64,000 nt of DNA from Planococcus citri. Taxonomy: Eukaryota > Arthropoda > Insecta > Hemiptera > Pseudococcidae. Location of the stretch: positions 21,535,230 through 21,599,229 of the forward strand of contig NC_088677.1 in the NCBI RefSeq assembly GCF_950023065.1, in the 5' to 3' direction. Positions 10,435 to 23,610 of this stretch are shown in pieces; position 1 is the first letter of the stretch; each line of letters opens with the position of its first letter. A model generated the notes under the pieces. The model was not told where the DNA came from and made no database searches. It saw only the letters and a list, made by a program, of their open reading frames with translations. Both the position numbers and the translations under genes were made by a program.

Positions 10435-10762
10435 TTTTGATATTTCTTGAAAATCACAGGTGCTTGGTAAGTGGAAATTTTCACCTTTTTCCATCATTCA
10501 CAAAATGCCGTACTAACTCATACGGCCATTTTGATATTTCTTGAAAATCACTGACCAAGTCTCCACAAATCATAGGTGCTTGGTAAGTGGAAATTTTCAC
10601 CTTTTTCCATCATTCACAAAATGCCGTACTCAACTTATACAGCCATTTTGATATTTCTTGAAAATCACTGACCAAGTCTCCACAAATCATAGGTGCTTGG
10701 TAAGTGGAAATCTTCACCTTTTTCCATCATTCACAAAATGCCGTACTCAACTCATAGGGCCA

Positions 10763-10888
10763 TTTTGATATTTCTTGAATTTCTTGAAAATCACTGACCA
10801 AGTCTCCACAAATCATAGGTGCTTGGTAAGTGGAAATTTTCACCTTTTTCCATCATTCACAAAATGCCGTACTCAACTCATACGGCCA
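10763..10888 (+). repeat. First 126-bp monomer, class I (9-bp tandem duplication)
   Basis: ATTTCTTGA is duplicated in tandem, giving GATATTTCTTGAATTTCTTGAAAATC and raising the monomer from 117 to 126 bp. There are 16 copies, starting at 10763, 13235, 17467, 19843, 22242, 25765, 29288, 32557, 35709, 36843, 39527, 40661, 45076, 47081, 57604 and 61722. All but the first follow a monomer with CTGTA and AGGG arms, which itself follows a class S monomer, so the trio S - CTG/AGGG - I moves as a cassette. The copy at 45076 has private changes (CTTGTAAATC, ATAGGAGC). Copies at 57604 and 61722 share CTTGGAAAG. Confidence 0.95.
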
Positions 10889-11100
10889 TTTTGATATTTC
10901 TTGAAAATCATAGGTGCTTGGTAAGTGGACATTTTCACCTTTTTCCATCATTCACAAAATGCCGTACTCAACTCATAGGGCCATTTTGATATTTCTTGAA
11001 AATCACTGACCAAGTCTCCACAAATCATAGGTGCTTGGTAAGTGGAAATTTTCACCTTTTTCCATCATTCACAAAATGCCGTACTCAACTTATACGGCCA

Positions 11101-11896
11101 TTTTGATATTTCATGAAAATCACAGGTGCTTGGTAAGTGGAAATTTTCAACTTTTTCCATCATTCACAAAATGTTGTACTCAACTTATACGGCCATTTTG
11201 ATATTTCTTGAAAATCACTGACCAAGTCTCCACAAATCATAGGTGCTTGGTAAGTGGAAATTTTCACCTTTTTCCATCATTCACAAAATGCCGTACTCAA
11301 CTCATATGGCCATTTTGATATTTCTTGAAAATCACTGACCAAGTCTCCACAAATCATAGGTGCTTGGTAAGTGGAAATTTTCACCTTTTTCCATCATTCA
11401 CAAAATGCCGTACTCAACTCATACGGCCATTTTGATATTTCTTGAAAATCACTGACCAAGTCTCCACAAATCATAGGTGCTTGGTAAGTGGAAATTTTCA
11501 CCTTTTTCCATCATTCACAAAATGCAGTACTCAACTCATACACCATTTTGATATTTCTTGAAAATCACTGACCAAGTCTCCACAAATCATAGGTGCTTGG
11601 TAAGTGGAAATTTTCACCTTTTTCCATCATTCACAAAATGACGTACTCAACTTATACGGCCATTTTGATATTTCTTGAAAATCACTGACCAAGTCTCCAC
11701 AAATCATAGGTGCTTGGTAAGTGGAAATTTTCACCTTTTTCCATCATTCACAAAATGCCGTACTCAACTTATACGGCCATTTTGATATTTCTTGAAAATC
11801 ACTGACCAAGTCTCCACAAATCATAGGTGCTTGGTAAGTGGAAATTTTCACCTTTTTCCATCATTCACAAAATGCCGTACTCAACTTATACGGCCA
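11101..11896 (+). repeat. 7-mer cassette, second locus, 796 bp
   Basis: Order: S with TTGTA, ATGG, ACGG, class C, ACGTA T-loop, T-loop, T-loop, then another S at 11897. Same length and order as 8904-9699 apart from the S variant. Confidence 0.85.
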
Positions 11897-13117
11897 TTTT
11901 GATATTTCATGAAAATCACAGGTGCTTGGTAAGTGGAAATTTTCAACTTTTTCCATCATTCACAAAATGTCGTACTCAACTTATGCGGCCATTTTGATAT
12001 TTCTTGAAAATCACTGACCAAGTCTCCACAAATCATAGGTGCTTGGTAAGTGGAAATTTTCACCTTTTTCCATCATTCACAAAATGCCGTACTCAACTCA
12101 TAGGGCCATTTTGATATTTCTTGAAAATCACTGACCAAGTCTCCACAAATCATAGGTGCTTGGTAAGTGGAAATCTTCACCTTTTTCCATCATTCACAAA
12201 ATGCCGTACTCAACTCATATGGCCATTTTGATATTTCTTGAAAATCACTGACCAAGTCTCCACAAATCATAGGTGCTTGGTAAGTGGAAATTTTCACCTT
12301 TTTCCATCATTCACAAAATGCAGTACTCAACTCATACGGCCATTTTGATATTTCTTGAAAATCACTGACCAAGTCTCCACAAATCATAGGTGCTTGGTAA
12401 GTGGAAATTTTCACCTTTTTCCATCATTCACAAAATGCCGTACTCAACTCATAGGGCCATTTTGATATTTCTTGAAAATCACTGACCAAGTCTCCACAAA
12501 TCATAGGTGCTTGGTAAGTGGAAATTTTCACCTTTTTCCATCATTCACAAAATGCCGTACTCAACTCATACGGCCATTTTGATATTTCTTGAAAATCATA
12601 GGTGCTTGGTAAGTGGAAATTTTCACCTTTTTCCATCATTCACAAAATGCCGTACTCAACTCATACGGCCATTTTGATATTTCTTGAAAATCACTGACCA
12701 AGTCTCCACAAATCATAGGTGCTTGGTAAGTGGAAATTATCACCTTTTTCCATCATTCACAAAATGCCGTACTCAACTCATATGGCCATTTTGATATTTC
12801 TTGAAAATCACTGACCAAGTCTCCACAAATCATAGGTGCTTGGTAAGTGGAAATTTTCACCTTTTTCCATCATTCACAAAATGCAGTACTCAACTTATAC
12901 GGCCATTTTGATATTTCTTGAAAATCACTGACCAAGTCTCCACAAATCATAGGTGCTTGGTAAGTGGAAATTTTCACCTTTTTCCATCATTCACAAAATG
13001 CCGTACTCAACTTATACGGCCATTTTGATATTTCATGAAAATCACAGGTGCTTGGTAAGTGGAAATTTTCAACTTTTTCCATCATTCACAAAATGCCGTA
13101 CTCAACTTATATGGCCA

Positions 13118-13594
13118 TTTTGATATTTCTTGAAAATCACTGACCAAGTCTCCACAAATCATAGGTGCTTGGTAAGTGGAAATTTTCACCTTTTTCCATC
13201 ATTCACAAAATGCTGTACTCAACTCATAGGGCCATTTTGATATTTCTTGAATTTCTTGAAAATCACTGACCAAGTCTCCACAAATCATAGGTGCTTGGTA
13301 AGTGGAAATTTTCACCTTTTTCCATCATTCACAAAATGCCGTACTCAACTCATAGGGCCATTTTGATATTTCTTGAAAATCACTGACCAAGTCTCCACAA
13401 ATCATAGGTGCTTGGTAAGTGGAAATTTTCACCTTTTTCCATCATTCACAAAATGCCGTACTCAACTCATACGGCCATTTTGATATTTCTTGAAAATCAC
13501 TGACCAAGTCTCCACAAATCATAGGTGCTTGGTAAGTGGAAATTTTCACCTTTTTCCATCATTCACAAAATGCCGTACTCAACTCATACGGCCA
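13118..13594 (+). repeat. CTG/AGGG - I - ACGG - ACGG tetramer
   Basis: A monomer with CTGTA and AGGG arms, a class I monomer (13235-13360) and two ACGG monomers. This four-monomer cassette precedes a class s monomer again at 17350, 19726, 22125, 25648 and 29171, making it one of the most reused building blocks of the array. Confidence 0.85.
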
Positions 13595-14442
13595 TTTTGA
13601 TATTTCTTGAAAATCATAGGTGCTTGGTAAGTGGACATTTTCACCTTTTTCCATCATTCACAAAATGCCGTACTCAACTCATAGGGCCATTTTGATATTT
13701 CTTGAAAATCACTGACCAAGTCTCCACAAATCATAGGTGCTTGGTAAGTGGAAATTTTCACCTTTTTCCATCATTCACAAAATGCCGTACTCAACTTATA
13801 CGGCCATTTTGATATTTCATGAAAATCACAGGTGCTTGGTAAGTGGAAATTTTCAACTTTTTCCATCATTCACAAAATGTTGTACTCAACTTATACGGCC
13901 ATTTTGATATTTCTTGAAAATCACTGACCAAGTCTCCACAAATCATAGGTGCTTGGTAAGTGGAAATTTTCACCTTTTTCCATCATTCACAAAATGCCGT
14001 ACTCAACTCATACGGCCATTTTGATATTTCTTGAAAATCATAGGTGCTTGGTAAGTGGACATTTTCACCTTTTTCCATCATTCACAAAATGCCGTACTCA
14101 ACTCATACGGCCATTTTGATATTTCTTGAAAATCACTGACCAAGTCTCCACAAATCATAGGTGCTTGGTAAGTGGAAATTTTCACCTTTTTCCATCATTC
14201 ACAAAATGCCGTACTCAACTCATAGGGCCATTTTGATATTTCTTGAAAATCACTGACCAAGTCTCCACAAATCATAGGTGCTTGGTAAGTGGAAATTTTC
14301 ACCTTTTTCCATCATTCACAAAATGCCGTACTCAACTCATACGGCCATTTTGATATTTCTTGAAAATCACAGGTGCTTGGTAAGTGGAAATTTTCAACTT
14401 TTTCCATCATTCACAAAATGCCGTACTCAACTCATACGGCCA
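13595..14442 (+). repeat. 8-mer unit, copy 1 (848 bp)
   Basis: Order: s/AGGG, T-loop ACGG, S/TTG, ACGG, s/ACGG, AGGG, ACGG, S/ACGG. The last monomer (14348-14442) is an unusual short one that has TTTCAAC but keeps TTTCTTGAAA. Confidence 0.87.
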
Positions 14443-15312
14443 TTTTGATATTTCTTGAAAATCATAGGTGCTTGGTAAGTGGACATTTTCACCTTTTTCC
14501 ATCATTCACAAAATGCCGTACTCAACTCATAGGGCCATTTTGATATTTCTTGAAAATCACTGACCAAGTCTCCACAAATCATAGGTGCTTGGTAAGTGGA
14601 AATTTTCACCTTTTTCCATCATTCACAAAATGCCGTACTCAACTTATACGGCCATTTTGATATTTCATGAAAATCACAGGTGCTTGGTAAGTGGAAATTT
14701 TCAACTTTTTCCATCATTCACAAAATGTTGTACTCAACTTATACGGCCATTTTGATATTTCTTGAAAATCACTGACCAAGTCTCCACAAATCATAGGTGC
14801 TTGGTAAGTGGAAATTTTCACCTTTTTCCATCATTCACAAAATGCCGTACTCAACTCATACGGCCATTTTGATATTTCTTGAAAATCATAGGTGCTTGGT
14901 AAGTGGACATTTTCACCTTTTTCCATCATTCACAAAATGCCGTACTCAACTCATACGGCCATTTTGATATTTCTTGAAAATCACTGACCAAGTCTCCACA
15001 AATCATAGGTGCTTGGTAAGTGGAAATTTTCACCTTTTTCCATCATTCACAAAATGCCGTACTCAACTCATAGGGCCATTTTGATATTTCTTGAAAATCA
15101 CTGACCAAGTCTCCACAAATCATAGGTGCTTGGTAAGTGGAAATTTTCACCTTTTTCCATCATTCACAAAATGCCGTACTCAACTCATACGGCCATTTTG
15201 ATATTTCTTGAAAATCACTGACCAAGTCTCCACAAATCATAGGTGCTTGGTAAGTGGAAATTTTCACCTTTTTCCATCATTCACAAAATGCCGTACTCAA
15301 CTCATACGGCCA
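14443..15312 (+). repeat. 8-mer unit, copy 2 (870 bp)
   Basis: Same eight monomers in the same order as 13595-14442, except that the eighth (15196-15312) is full length instead of 95 bp. This accounts exactly for the 22-bp length difference. Confidence 0.87.
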
Positions 15313-16436
15313 TTTTGATATTTCTTGAAAATCATAGGTGCTTGGTAAGTGGACATTTTCACCTTTTTCCATCATTCACAAAATGCCGTACTCAACTCAT
15401 ACGGCCATTTTGATATTTCTTGAAAATCACTGACCAAGTCTCCACAAATCATAGGTGCTTGGTAAGTGGAAATTTTCACCTTTTTCCATCATTCACAAAA
15501 TGCCGTACTCAACTCATATGGCCATTTTGATATTTCTTGAAAATCACTGACCAAGTCTCCACAAATCATAGGTGCTTGGTAAGTGGAAATTTTCACCTTT
15601 TTCCATCATTCACAAAATGCCGTACTCAACTCATAGGGCCATTTTGATATTTCTTGAAAATCACTGACCAAGTCTCCACAAATCATAGGTGCTTGGTAAG
15701 TGGAAATTTTCACCTTTTTCCATCATTCACAAAATGCAGTACTCAACTCATACACCATTTTGATATTTCTTGAAAATCACTGACCAAGTCTCCACAAATC
15801 ATAGGTGCTTGGTAAGTGGAAATTTTCACCTTTTTCCATCATTCACAAAATGCCGTACTCAACTTATACGGCCATTTTGATATTTCTTGAAAATCACTGA
15901 CCAAGTCTCCACAAATCATAGGTGCTTGGTAAGTGGAAATTTTCACCTTTTTCCATCATTCACAAAATGCCGTACTCAACTTATACGGCCATTTTGATAT
16001 TTCATGAAAATCACAGGTGCTTGGTAAGTGGAAATTTTCAACTTTTTCCATCATTCACAAAATGCCGTACTCAACTTATACCGCCATTTTGATATTTCTT
16101 GAAAATCACTGACCAAGTCTCCACAAATCATAGGTGCTTGGTAAGTGGAAATTTTCACCTTTTTCCATCATTCACAAAATGCCGTACTCAACTCATGCGG
16201 CCATTTTGATATTTCTTGAAAATCACTGACCAAGTCTCCACAAATCATAGGTGCTTGGTAAGTGGAAATTTTCACCTTTTTCCATCATTCACAAAATGCA
16301 GTACTCAACTCATACACCATTTTGATATTTCTTGAAAATCACTGACCAAGTCTCCACAAATCATAGGTGCTTGGTAAGTGGAAATTTTCACCTTTTTCCA
16401 TCATTCACAAAATGCCGTACTCAACTTATACGGCCA
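15196..16436 (+). repeat. 1,241-bp block duplicated at 23611-24851
   Basis: Eleven monomers: ACGG, s/ACGG, ATGG, AGGG, class C, T-loop, T-loop, S with ACCG arm, GCGG, class C, T-loop. The same order and exact length recur 8,415 bp to the right. The rare ACCG and GCGG arms occur together in both. Confidence 0.85.
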
Positions 16437-18462
16437 TTTTGATATTTCTTGAAAATCACTGACCAAGTCTCCACAAATCATAGGTGCTTGGTAAGTGGAA
16501 ATTTTCACCTTTTTCCATCATTCACAAAATGCCGTACTCAACTTATACGGCCATTTTGATATTTCTTGAAAATCACTGACCAAGTCTCCACAAATCATAG
16601 GTGCTTGGTAAGTGGAAATTTTCACCTTTTTCCATCATTCACAAAATGCCGTACTCAACTCATATGGCCATTTTGATATTTCTTGAAAATCACTGACCAA
16701 GTCTCCACAAATCATAGGTGCTTGGTAAGTGGAAATTTTCACCTTTTTCCATCATTCACAAAATGCCGAACTCAACTCATAGGGCCATTTTGATATTTCT
16801 TGAAAATCACTGACCAAGTCTCCACAAATCATAGGTGCTTGGTAAGTGGAAATTTTCACCTTTTTCCATCATTCACAAAATGCCGTACTCAACTCATACA
16901 GCCATTTTGATATTTCTTGAAAATCACTGACCAAGTCTCCACAAATCATAGGTGCTTGGTAAGTGGAAATTTTCACCTTTTTCCATCATTCACAAAATGC
17001 AGTACTCAACTCATACACCATTTTGATATTTCTTGAAAATCACTGACCAAGTCTCCACAAATCATAGGTGCTTGGTAAGTGGAAATTTTCACCTTTTTCC
17101 ATCATTCACAAAATGCCGTACTCAACTTATACGGCCATTTTGATATTTCTTGAAAATCACTGACCAAGTCTCCACAAATCATAGGTGCTTGGTAAGTGGA
17201 AATTTTCACCTTTTTCCATCATTCACAAAATGCCGTACTCAACTTATACGGCCATTTTGATATTTCATGAAAATCACAGGTGCTTGGTAAGTGGAAATTT
17301 TCAACTTTTTCCATCATTCACAAAATGCCGTACTCAACTTATATGGCCATTTTGATATTTCTTGAAAATCACTGACCAAGTCTCCACAAATCATAGGTGC
17401 TTGGTAAGTGGAAATTTTCACCTTTTTCCATCATTCACAAAATGCTGTACTCAACTCATAGGGCCATTTTGATATTTCTTGAATTTCTTGAAAATCACTG
17501 ACCAAGTCTCCACAAATCATAGGTGCTTGGTAAGTGGAAATTTTCACCTTTTTCCATCATTCACAAAATGCCGTACTCAACTCATAGGGCCATTTTGATA
17601 TTTCTTGAAAATCACTGACCAAGTCTCCACAAATCATAGGTGCTTGGTAAGTGGAAATTTTCACCTTTTTCCATCATTCACAAAATGCCGTACTCAACTC
17701 ATACGGCCATTTTGATATTTCTTGAAAATCACTGACCAAGTCTCCACAAATCATAGGTGCTTGGTAAGTGGAAATTTTCACCTTTTTCCATCATTCACAA
17801 AATGCCGTACTCAACTCATACGGCCATTTTGATATTTCTTGAAAATCATAGGTGCTTGGTAAGTGGACATTTTCACCTTTTTCCATCATTCACAAAATGC
17901 CGTACTCAACTCATAGGGCCATTTTGATATTTCTTGAAAATCACTGACCAAGTCTCCACAAATCATAGGTGCTTGGTAAGTGGAAATTTTCACCTTTTTC
18001 CATCATTCACAAAATGCCGTACTCAACTTATACGGCCATTTTGATATTTCATGAAAATCACAGGTGCTTGGTAAGTGGAAATTTTCAACTTTTTCCATCA
18101 TTCACAAAATGTTGTACTCAACTTATACGGCCATTTTGATATTTCTTGAAAATCACTGACCAAGTCTCCACAAATCATAGGTGCTTGGTAAGTGGAAATT
18201 TTCACCTTTTTCCATCATTCACAAAATGCCGTACTCAACTCATATGGCCATTTTGATATTTCTTGAAAATCACTGACCAAGTCTCCACAAATCATAGGTG
18301 CTTGGTAAGTAGAAATTTTCACCTTTTTCCATCATTCACAAAATGCCGTACTCAACTTATACGGCCATTTTGATATTTCATGAAAATCACAGGTGCTTGG
18401 TAAGTGGAAATTTTCAACTTTTTCCATCATTCACAAAATGCCGTACTCAACTTATACCGCCA
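16087..18462 (+). repeat. 21-mer higher-order unit (2,376 bp)
   Basis: Starts with a GCGG monomer, then class C, two T-loops, ATGG, a private CCGAA/AGGG monomer, ACAG, class C, two T-loops, S/ATGG, CTG/AGGG, I, two ACGG, s, T-loop, S/TTG, ATGG, a GTAGAA monomer and S/ACCG. The unit restarts at 18463. Confidence 0.87.
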
Positions 18463-20626
18463 TTTTGATATTTCTTGAAAATCACTGACCAAGTCTCCAC
18501 AAATCATAGGTGCTTGGTAAGTGGAAATTTTCACCTTTTTCCATCATTCACAAAATGCCGTACTCAACTCATGCGGCCATTTTGATATTTCTTGAAAATC
18601 ACTGACCAAGTCTCCACAAATCATAGGTGCTTGGTAAGTGGAAATTTTCACCTTTTTCCATCATTCACAAAATGCAGTACTCAACTCATACACCATTTTG
18701 ATATTTCTTGAAAATCACTGACCAAGTCTCCACAAATCATAGGTGCTTGGTAAGTGGAAATTTTCACCTTTTTCCATCATTCACAAAATGCCGTACTCAA
18801 CTTATACGGCCATTTTGATATTTCTTGAAAATCACTGACCAAGTCTCCACAAATCATAGGTGCTTGGTAAGTGGAAATTTTCACCTTTTTCCATCATTCA
18901 CAAAATGCCGTACTCAACTTATACGGCCATTTTGATATTTCTTGAAAATCACTGACCAAGTCTCCACAAATCATAGGTGCTTGGTAAGTGGAAATTTTCA
19001 CCTTTTTCCATCATTCACAAAATGCCGTACTCAACTCATATGGCCATTTTGATATTTCTTGAAAATCACTGACCAAGTCTCCACAAATCATAGGTGCTTG
19101 GTAAGTGGAAATTTTCACCTTTTTCCATCATTCACAAAATGCCGAACTCAACTCATAGGGCCATTTTGATATTTCTTGAAAATCACTGACCAAGTCTCCA
19201 CAAATCATAGGTGCTTGGTAAGTGGAAATTTTCACCTTTTTCCATCATTCACAAAATGCCGTACTCAACTCATACAGCCATTTTGATATTTCTTGAAAAT
19301 CACTGACCAAGTCTCCACAAATCATAGGTGCTTGGTAAGTGGAAATTTTCACCTTTTTCCATCATTCACAAAATGCAGTACTCAACTCATACACCATTTT
19401 GATATTTCTTGAAAATCACTGACCAAGTCTCCACAAATCATAGGTGCTTGGTAAGTGGAAATTTTCACCTTTTTCCATCATTCACAAAATGCCGTACTCA
19501 ACTTATACGGCCATTTTGATATTTCTTGAAAATCACTGACCAAGTCTCCACAAATCATAGGTGCTTGGTAAGTGGAAATTTTCACCTTTTTCCATCATTC
19601 ACAAAATGCCGTACTCAACTTATACGGCCATTTTGATATTTCATGAAAATCACAGGTGCTTGGTAAGTGGAAATTTTCAACTTTTTCCATCATTCACAAA
19701 ATGCCGTACTCAACTTATATGGCCATTTTGATATTTCTTGAAAATCACTGACCAAGTCTCCACAAATCATAGGTGCTTGGTAAGTGGAAATTTTCACCTT
19801 TTTCCATCATTCACAAAATGCTGTACTCAACTCATAGGGCCATTTTGATATTTCTTGAATTTCTTGAAAATCACTGACCAAGTCTCCACAAATCATAGGT
19901 GCTTGGTAAGTGGAAATTTTCACCTTTTTCCATCATTCACAAAATGCCGTACTCAACTCATAGGGCCATTTTGATATTTCTTGAAAATCACTGACCAAGT
20001 CTCCACAAATCATAGGTGCTTGGTAAGTGGAAATTTTCACCTTTTTCCATCATTCACAAAATGCCGTACTCAACTCATACGGCCATTTTGATATTTCTTG
20101 AAAATCACTGACCAAGTCTCCACAAATCATAGGTGCTTGGTAAGTGGAAATTTTCACCTTTTTCCATCATTCACAAAATGCCGTACTCAACTCATACGGC
20201 CATTTTGATATTTCTTGAAAATCATAGGTGCTTGGTAAGTGGACATTTTCACCTTTTTCCATCATTCACAAAATGCCGTACTCAACTCATAGGGCCATTT
20301 TGATATTTCTTGAAAATCACTGACCAAGTCTCCACAAATCATAGGTGCTTGGTAAGTGGAAATTTTCACCTTTTTCCATCATTCACAAAATGCCGTACTC
20401 AACTTATACGGCCATTTTGATATTTCATGAAAATCACAGGTGCTTGGTAAGTGGAAATTTTCAACTTTTTCCATCATTCACAAAATGTTGTACTCAACTT
20501 ATACGGCCATTTTGATATTTCTTGAAAATCACTGACCAAGTCTCCACAAATCATAGGTGCTTGGTAAGTGGAAATTTTCACCTTTTTCCATCATTCACAA
20601 AATGCCGTACTCAACTCATATGGCCA
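18463..20626 (+). repeat. Second copy of the 21-mer, first 19 monomers (2,164 bp)
   Basis: Same diagnostic order as 16087-18250, including GCGG, CCGAA/AGGG, ACAG and the I monomer at the same offset. It diverges at the GTAGAA monomer: here it has an ACGG C-loop arm rather than T-loop and continues into a different series. Confidence 0.87.
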
Positions 20627-21211
20627 TTTTGATATTTCTTGAAAATCACTGACCAAGTCTCCACAAATCATAGGTGCTTGGTAAGTAGAAATTTTCACCT
20701 TTTTCCATCATTCACAAAATGCCGTACTCAACTCATACGGCCATTTTGATATTTCTTGAAAATCACTGACCAAGTCTCCACAAATCATAGGTGCTTGGTA
20801 AGTGGAAATTTTCACCTTTTTCCATCATTCACAAAATGCCGTACTCAACTCATAGGGCCATTTTGATATTTCTTGAAAATCACTGACCAAGTCTCCACAA
20901 ATCATAGGTGCTTGGTAAGTGGAAATTTTCACCTTTTTCCATCATTCACAAAATGCCGTACTCAACTCATACGGCCATTTTGATATTTCTTGAAAATCAC
21001 TGACCAAGTCTCCACAAATCATAGGTGCTTGGTAAGTGGAAATTTTCACCTTTTTCCATCATTCACAAAATGCCGTACTCAACTCATATGGCCATTTTGA
21101 TATTTCTTGAAAATCACTGCCCAAGTCTCCACAAATCATAGGTGCTTGGTAAGTGGAAATTTTCACCTTTTTCCATCATTCACAAAATGCCGTACTCAAC
21201 TCATAGGGCCA
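19843..21211 (+). repeat. 1,369-bp 12-mer, copy 1
   Basis: Order: I, ACGG, ACGG, s/AGGG, T-loop, S/TTG, ATGG, GTAGAA/ACGG, AGGG, ACGG, ATGG, and a monomer with CACTGCCCAAG (private A to C) and AGGG. Repeated at 22242-23610 with identical order and length. Confidence 0.87.
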
Positions 21212-22241
21212 TTTTGATATTTCTTGAAAATCACTGACCAAGTCTCCACAAATCATAGGTGCTTGGTAAGTGGAAATTTTCAACTTTTTCCATCATTCAC
21301 AAAATGTTGTACTCAACTTATACGGCCATTTTGATATTTCTTGAAAATCACTGACCAAGTCTCCACAAATCATAGGTGCTTGGTAAGTGGAAATTTTCAC
21401 CTTTTTCCATCATTCACAAAATGCCGTACTCAACTCATACGGCCATTTTGATATTTCTTGAAAATCACTGACCAAGTCTCCACAAATCATAGGTGCTTGG
21501 TAAGTGGAAATCTTCACCTTTTTCCATCATTCACAAAATGCCGTACTCAACTCATATGGCCATTTTGATATTTCTTGAAAATCACTGACCAAGTCTCCAC
21601 AAATCATAGGTGCTTGGTAAGTGGAAATTTTCACCTTTTTCCATCATTCACAAAATGCCGTACTCAACTCATACAGCCATTTTGATATTTCTTGAAAATC
21701 ACTGACCAAGTCTCCACAAATCATAGGTGCTTGGTAAGTGGAAATTTTCACCTTTTTCCATCATTCACAAAATGCAGTACTCAACTCATACACCATTTTG
21801 ATATTTCTTGAAAATCACTGACCAAGTCTCCACAAATCATAGGTGCTTGGTAAGTGGAAATTTTCACCTTTTTCCATCATTCACAAAATGCCGTACTCAA
21901 CTTATACGGCCATTTTGATATTTCTTGAAAATCACTGACCAAGTCTCCACAAATCATAGGTGCTTGGTAAGTGGAAATTTTCACCTTTTTCCATCATTCA
22001 CAAAATGCCGTACTCAACTTATACGGCCATTTTGATATTTCATGAAAATCACAGGTGCTTGGTAAGTGGAAATTTTCAACTTTTTCCATCATTCACAAAA
22101 TGCCGTACTCAACTTATATGGCCATTTTGATATTTCTTGAAAATCACTGACCAAGTCTCCACAAATCATAGGTGCTTGGTAAGTGGAAATTTTCACCTTT
22201 TTCCATCATTCACAAAATGCTGTACTCAACTCATAGGGCCA
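21212..22241 (+). repeat. Linker block between the two 12-mers
   Basis: Nine monomers: a full-length CAAC/TTG monomer, ACGG, AATCTTC/ATGG, ACAG, class C, two T-loops, S/ATGG, CTG/AGGG. The full-length CAAC/TTG monomer looks like a recombinant between a 117-bp left part and a class S right part. Confidence 0.82.
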
Positions 22242-23610
22242 TTTTGATATTTCTTGAATTTCTTGAAAATCACTGACCAAGTCTCCACAAATCATAGGTG
22301 CTTGGTAAGTGGAAATTTTCACCTTTTTCCATCATTCACAAAATGCCGTACTCAACTCATAGGGCCATTTTGATATTTCTTGAAAATCACTGACCAAGTC
22401 TCCACAAATCATAGGTGCTTGGTAAGTGGAAATTTTCACCTTTTTCCATCATTCACAAAATGCCGTACTCAACTCATACGGCCATTTTGATATTTCTTGA
22501 AAATCACTGACCAAGTCTCCACAAATCATAGGTGCTTGGTAAGTGGAAATTTTCACCTTTTTCCATCATTCACAAAATGCCGTACTCAACTCATACGGCC
22601 ATTTTGATATTTCTTGAAAATCATAGGTGCTTGGTAAGTGGACATTTTCACCTTTTTCCATCATTCACAAAATGCCGTACTCAACTCATAGGGCCATTTT
22701 GATATTTCTTGAAAATCACTGACCAAGTCTCCACAAATCATAGGTGCTTGGTAAGTGGAAATTTTCACCTTTTTCCATCATTCACAAAATGCCGTACTCA
22801 ACTTATACGGCCATTTTGATATTTCATGAAAATCACAGGTGCTTGGTAAGTGGAAATTTTCAACTTTTTCCATCATTCACAAAATGTTGTACTCAACTTA
22901 TACGGCCATTTTGATATTTCTTGAAAATCACTGACCAAGTCTCCACAAATCATAGGTGCTTGGTAAGTGGAAATTTTCACCTTTTTCCATCATTCACAAA
23001 ATGCCGTACTCAACTCATATGGCCATTTTGATATTTCTTGAAAATCACTGACCAAGTCTCCACAAATCATAGGTGCTTGGTAAGTAGAAATTTTCACCTT
23101 TTTCCATCATTCACAAAATGCCGTACTCAACTCATACGGCCATTTTGATATTTCTTGAAAATCACTGACCAAGTCTCCACAAATCATAGGTGCTTGGTAA
23201 GTGGAAATTTTCACCTTTTTCCATCATTCACAAAATGCCGTACTCAACTCATAGGGCCATTTTGATATTTCTTGAAAATCACTGACCAAGTCTCCACAAA
23301 TCATAGGTGCTTGGTAAGTGGAAATTTTCACCTTTTTCCATCATTCACAAAATGCCGTACTCAACTCATACGGCCATTTTGATATTTCTTGAAAATCACT
23401 GACCAAGTCTCCACAAATCATAGGTGCTTGGTAAGTGGAAATTTTCACCTTTTTCCATCATTCACAAAATGCCGTACTCAACTCATATGGCCATTTTGAT
23501 ATTTCTTGAAAATCACTGCCCAAGTCTCCACAAATCATAGGTGCTTGGTAAGTGGAAATTTTCACCTTTTTCCATCATTCACAAAATGCCGTACTCAACT
23601 CATAGGGCCA
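22242..23610 (+). repeat. 1,369-bp 12-mer, copy 2
   Basis: Matches 19843-21211 in order and length, including the CACTGCCCAAG monomer as last member. Offset between copies is 2,399 bp. Confidence 0.87.

Larger units (their letters stand above)
9700..13117 (+). repeat. Mosaic region with deletions
   Basis: Irregular succession of monomer types that includes the 56-bp truncated monomer, a 94-bp monomer, a full-length CAAC/ATGG monomer (10145), the first class I copy and two CAGTA monomers with normal ACGG right arms (12226, 12789). It separates the left-domain variants from the types typical of the rest of the window: TTGTA first appears at 11101 and CTGTA at 13118, while TCGTA and ACGTA are last seen at 11897 and 11546. 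Confidence 0.8.
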
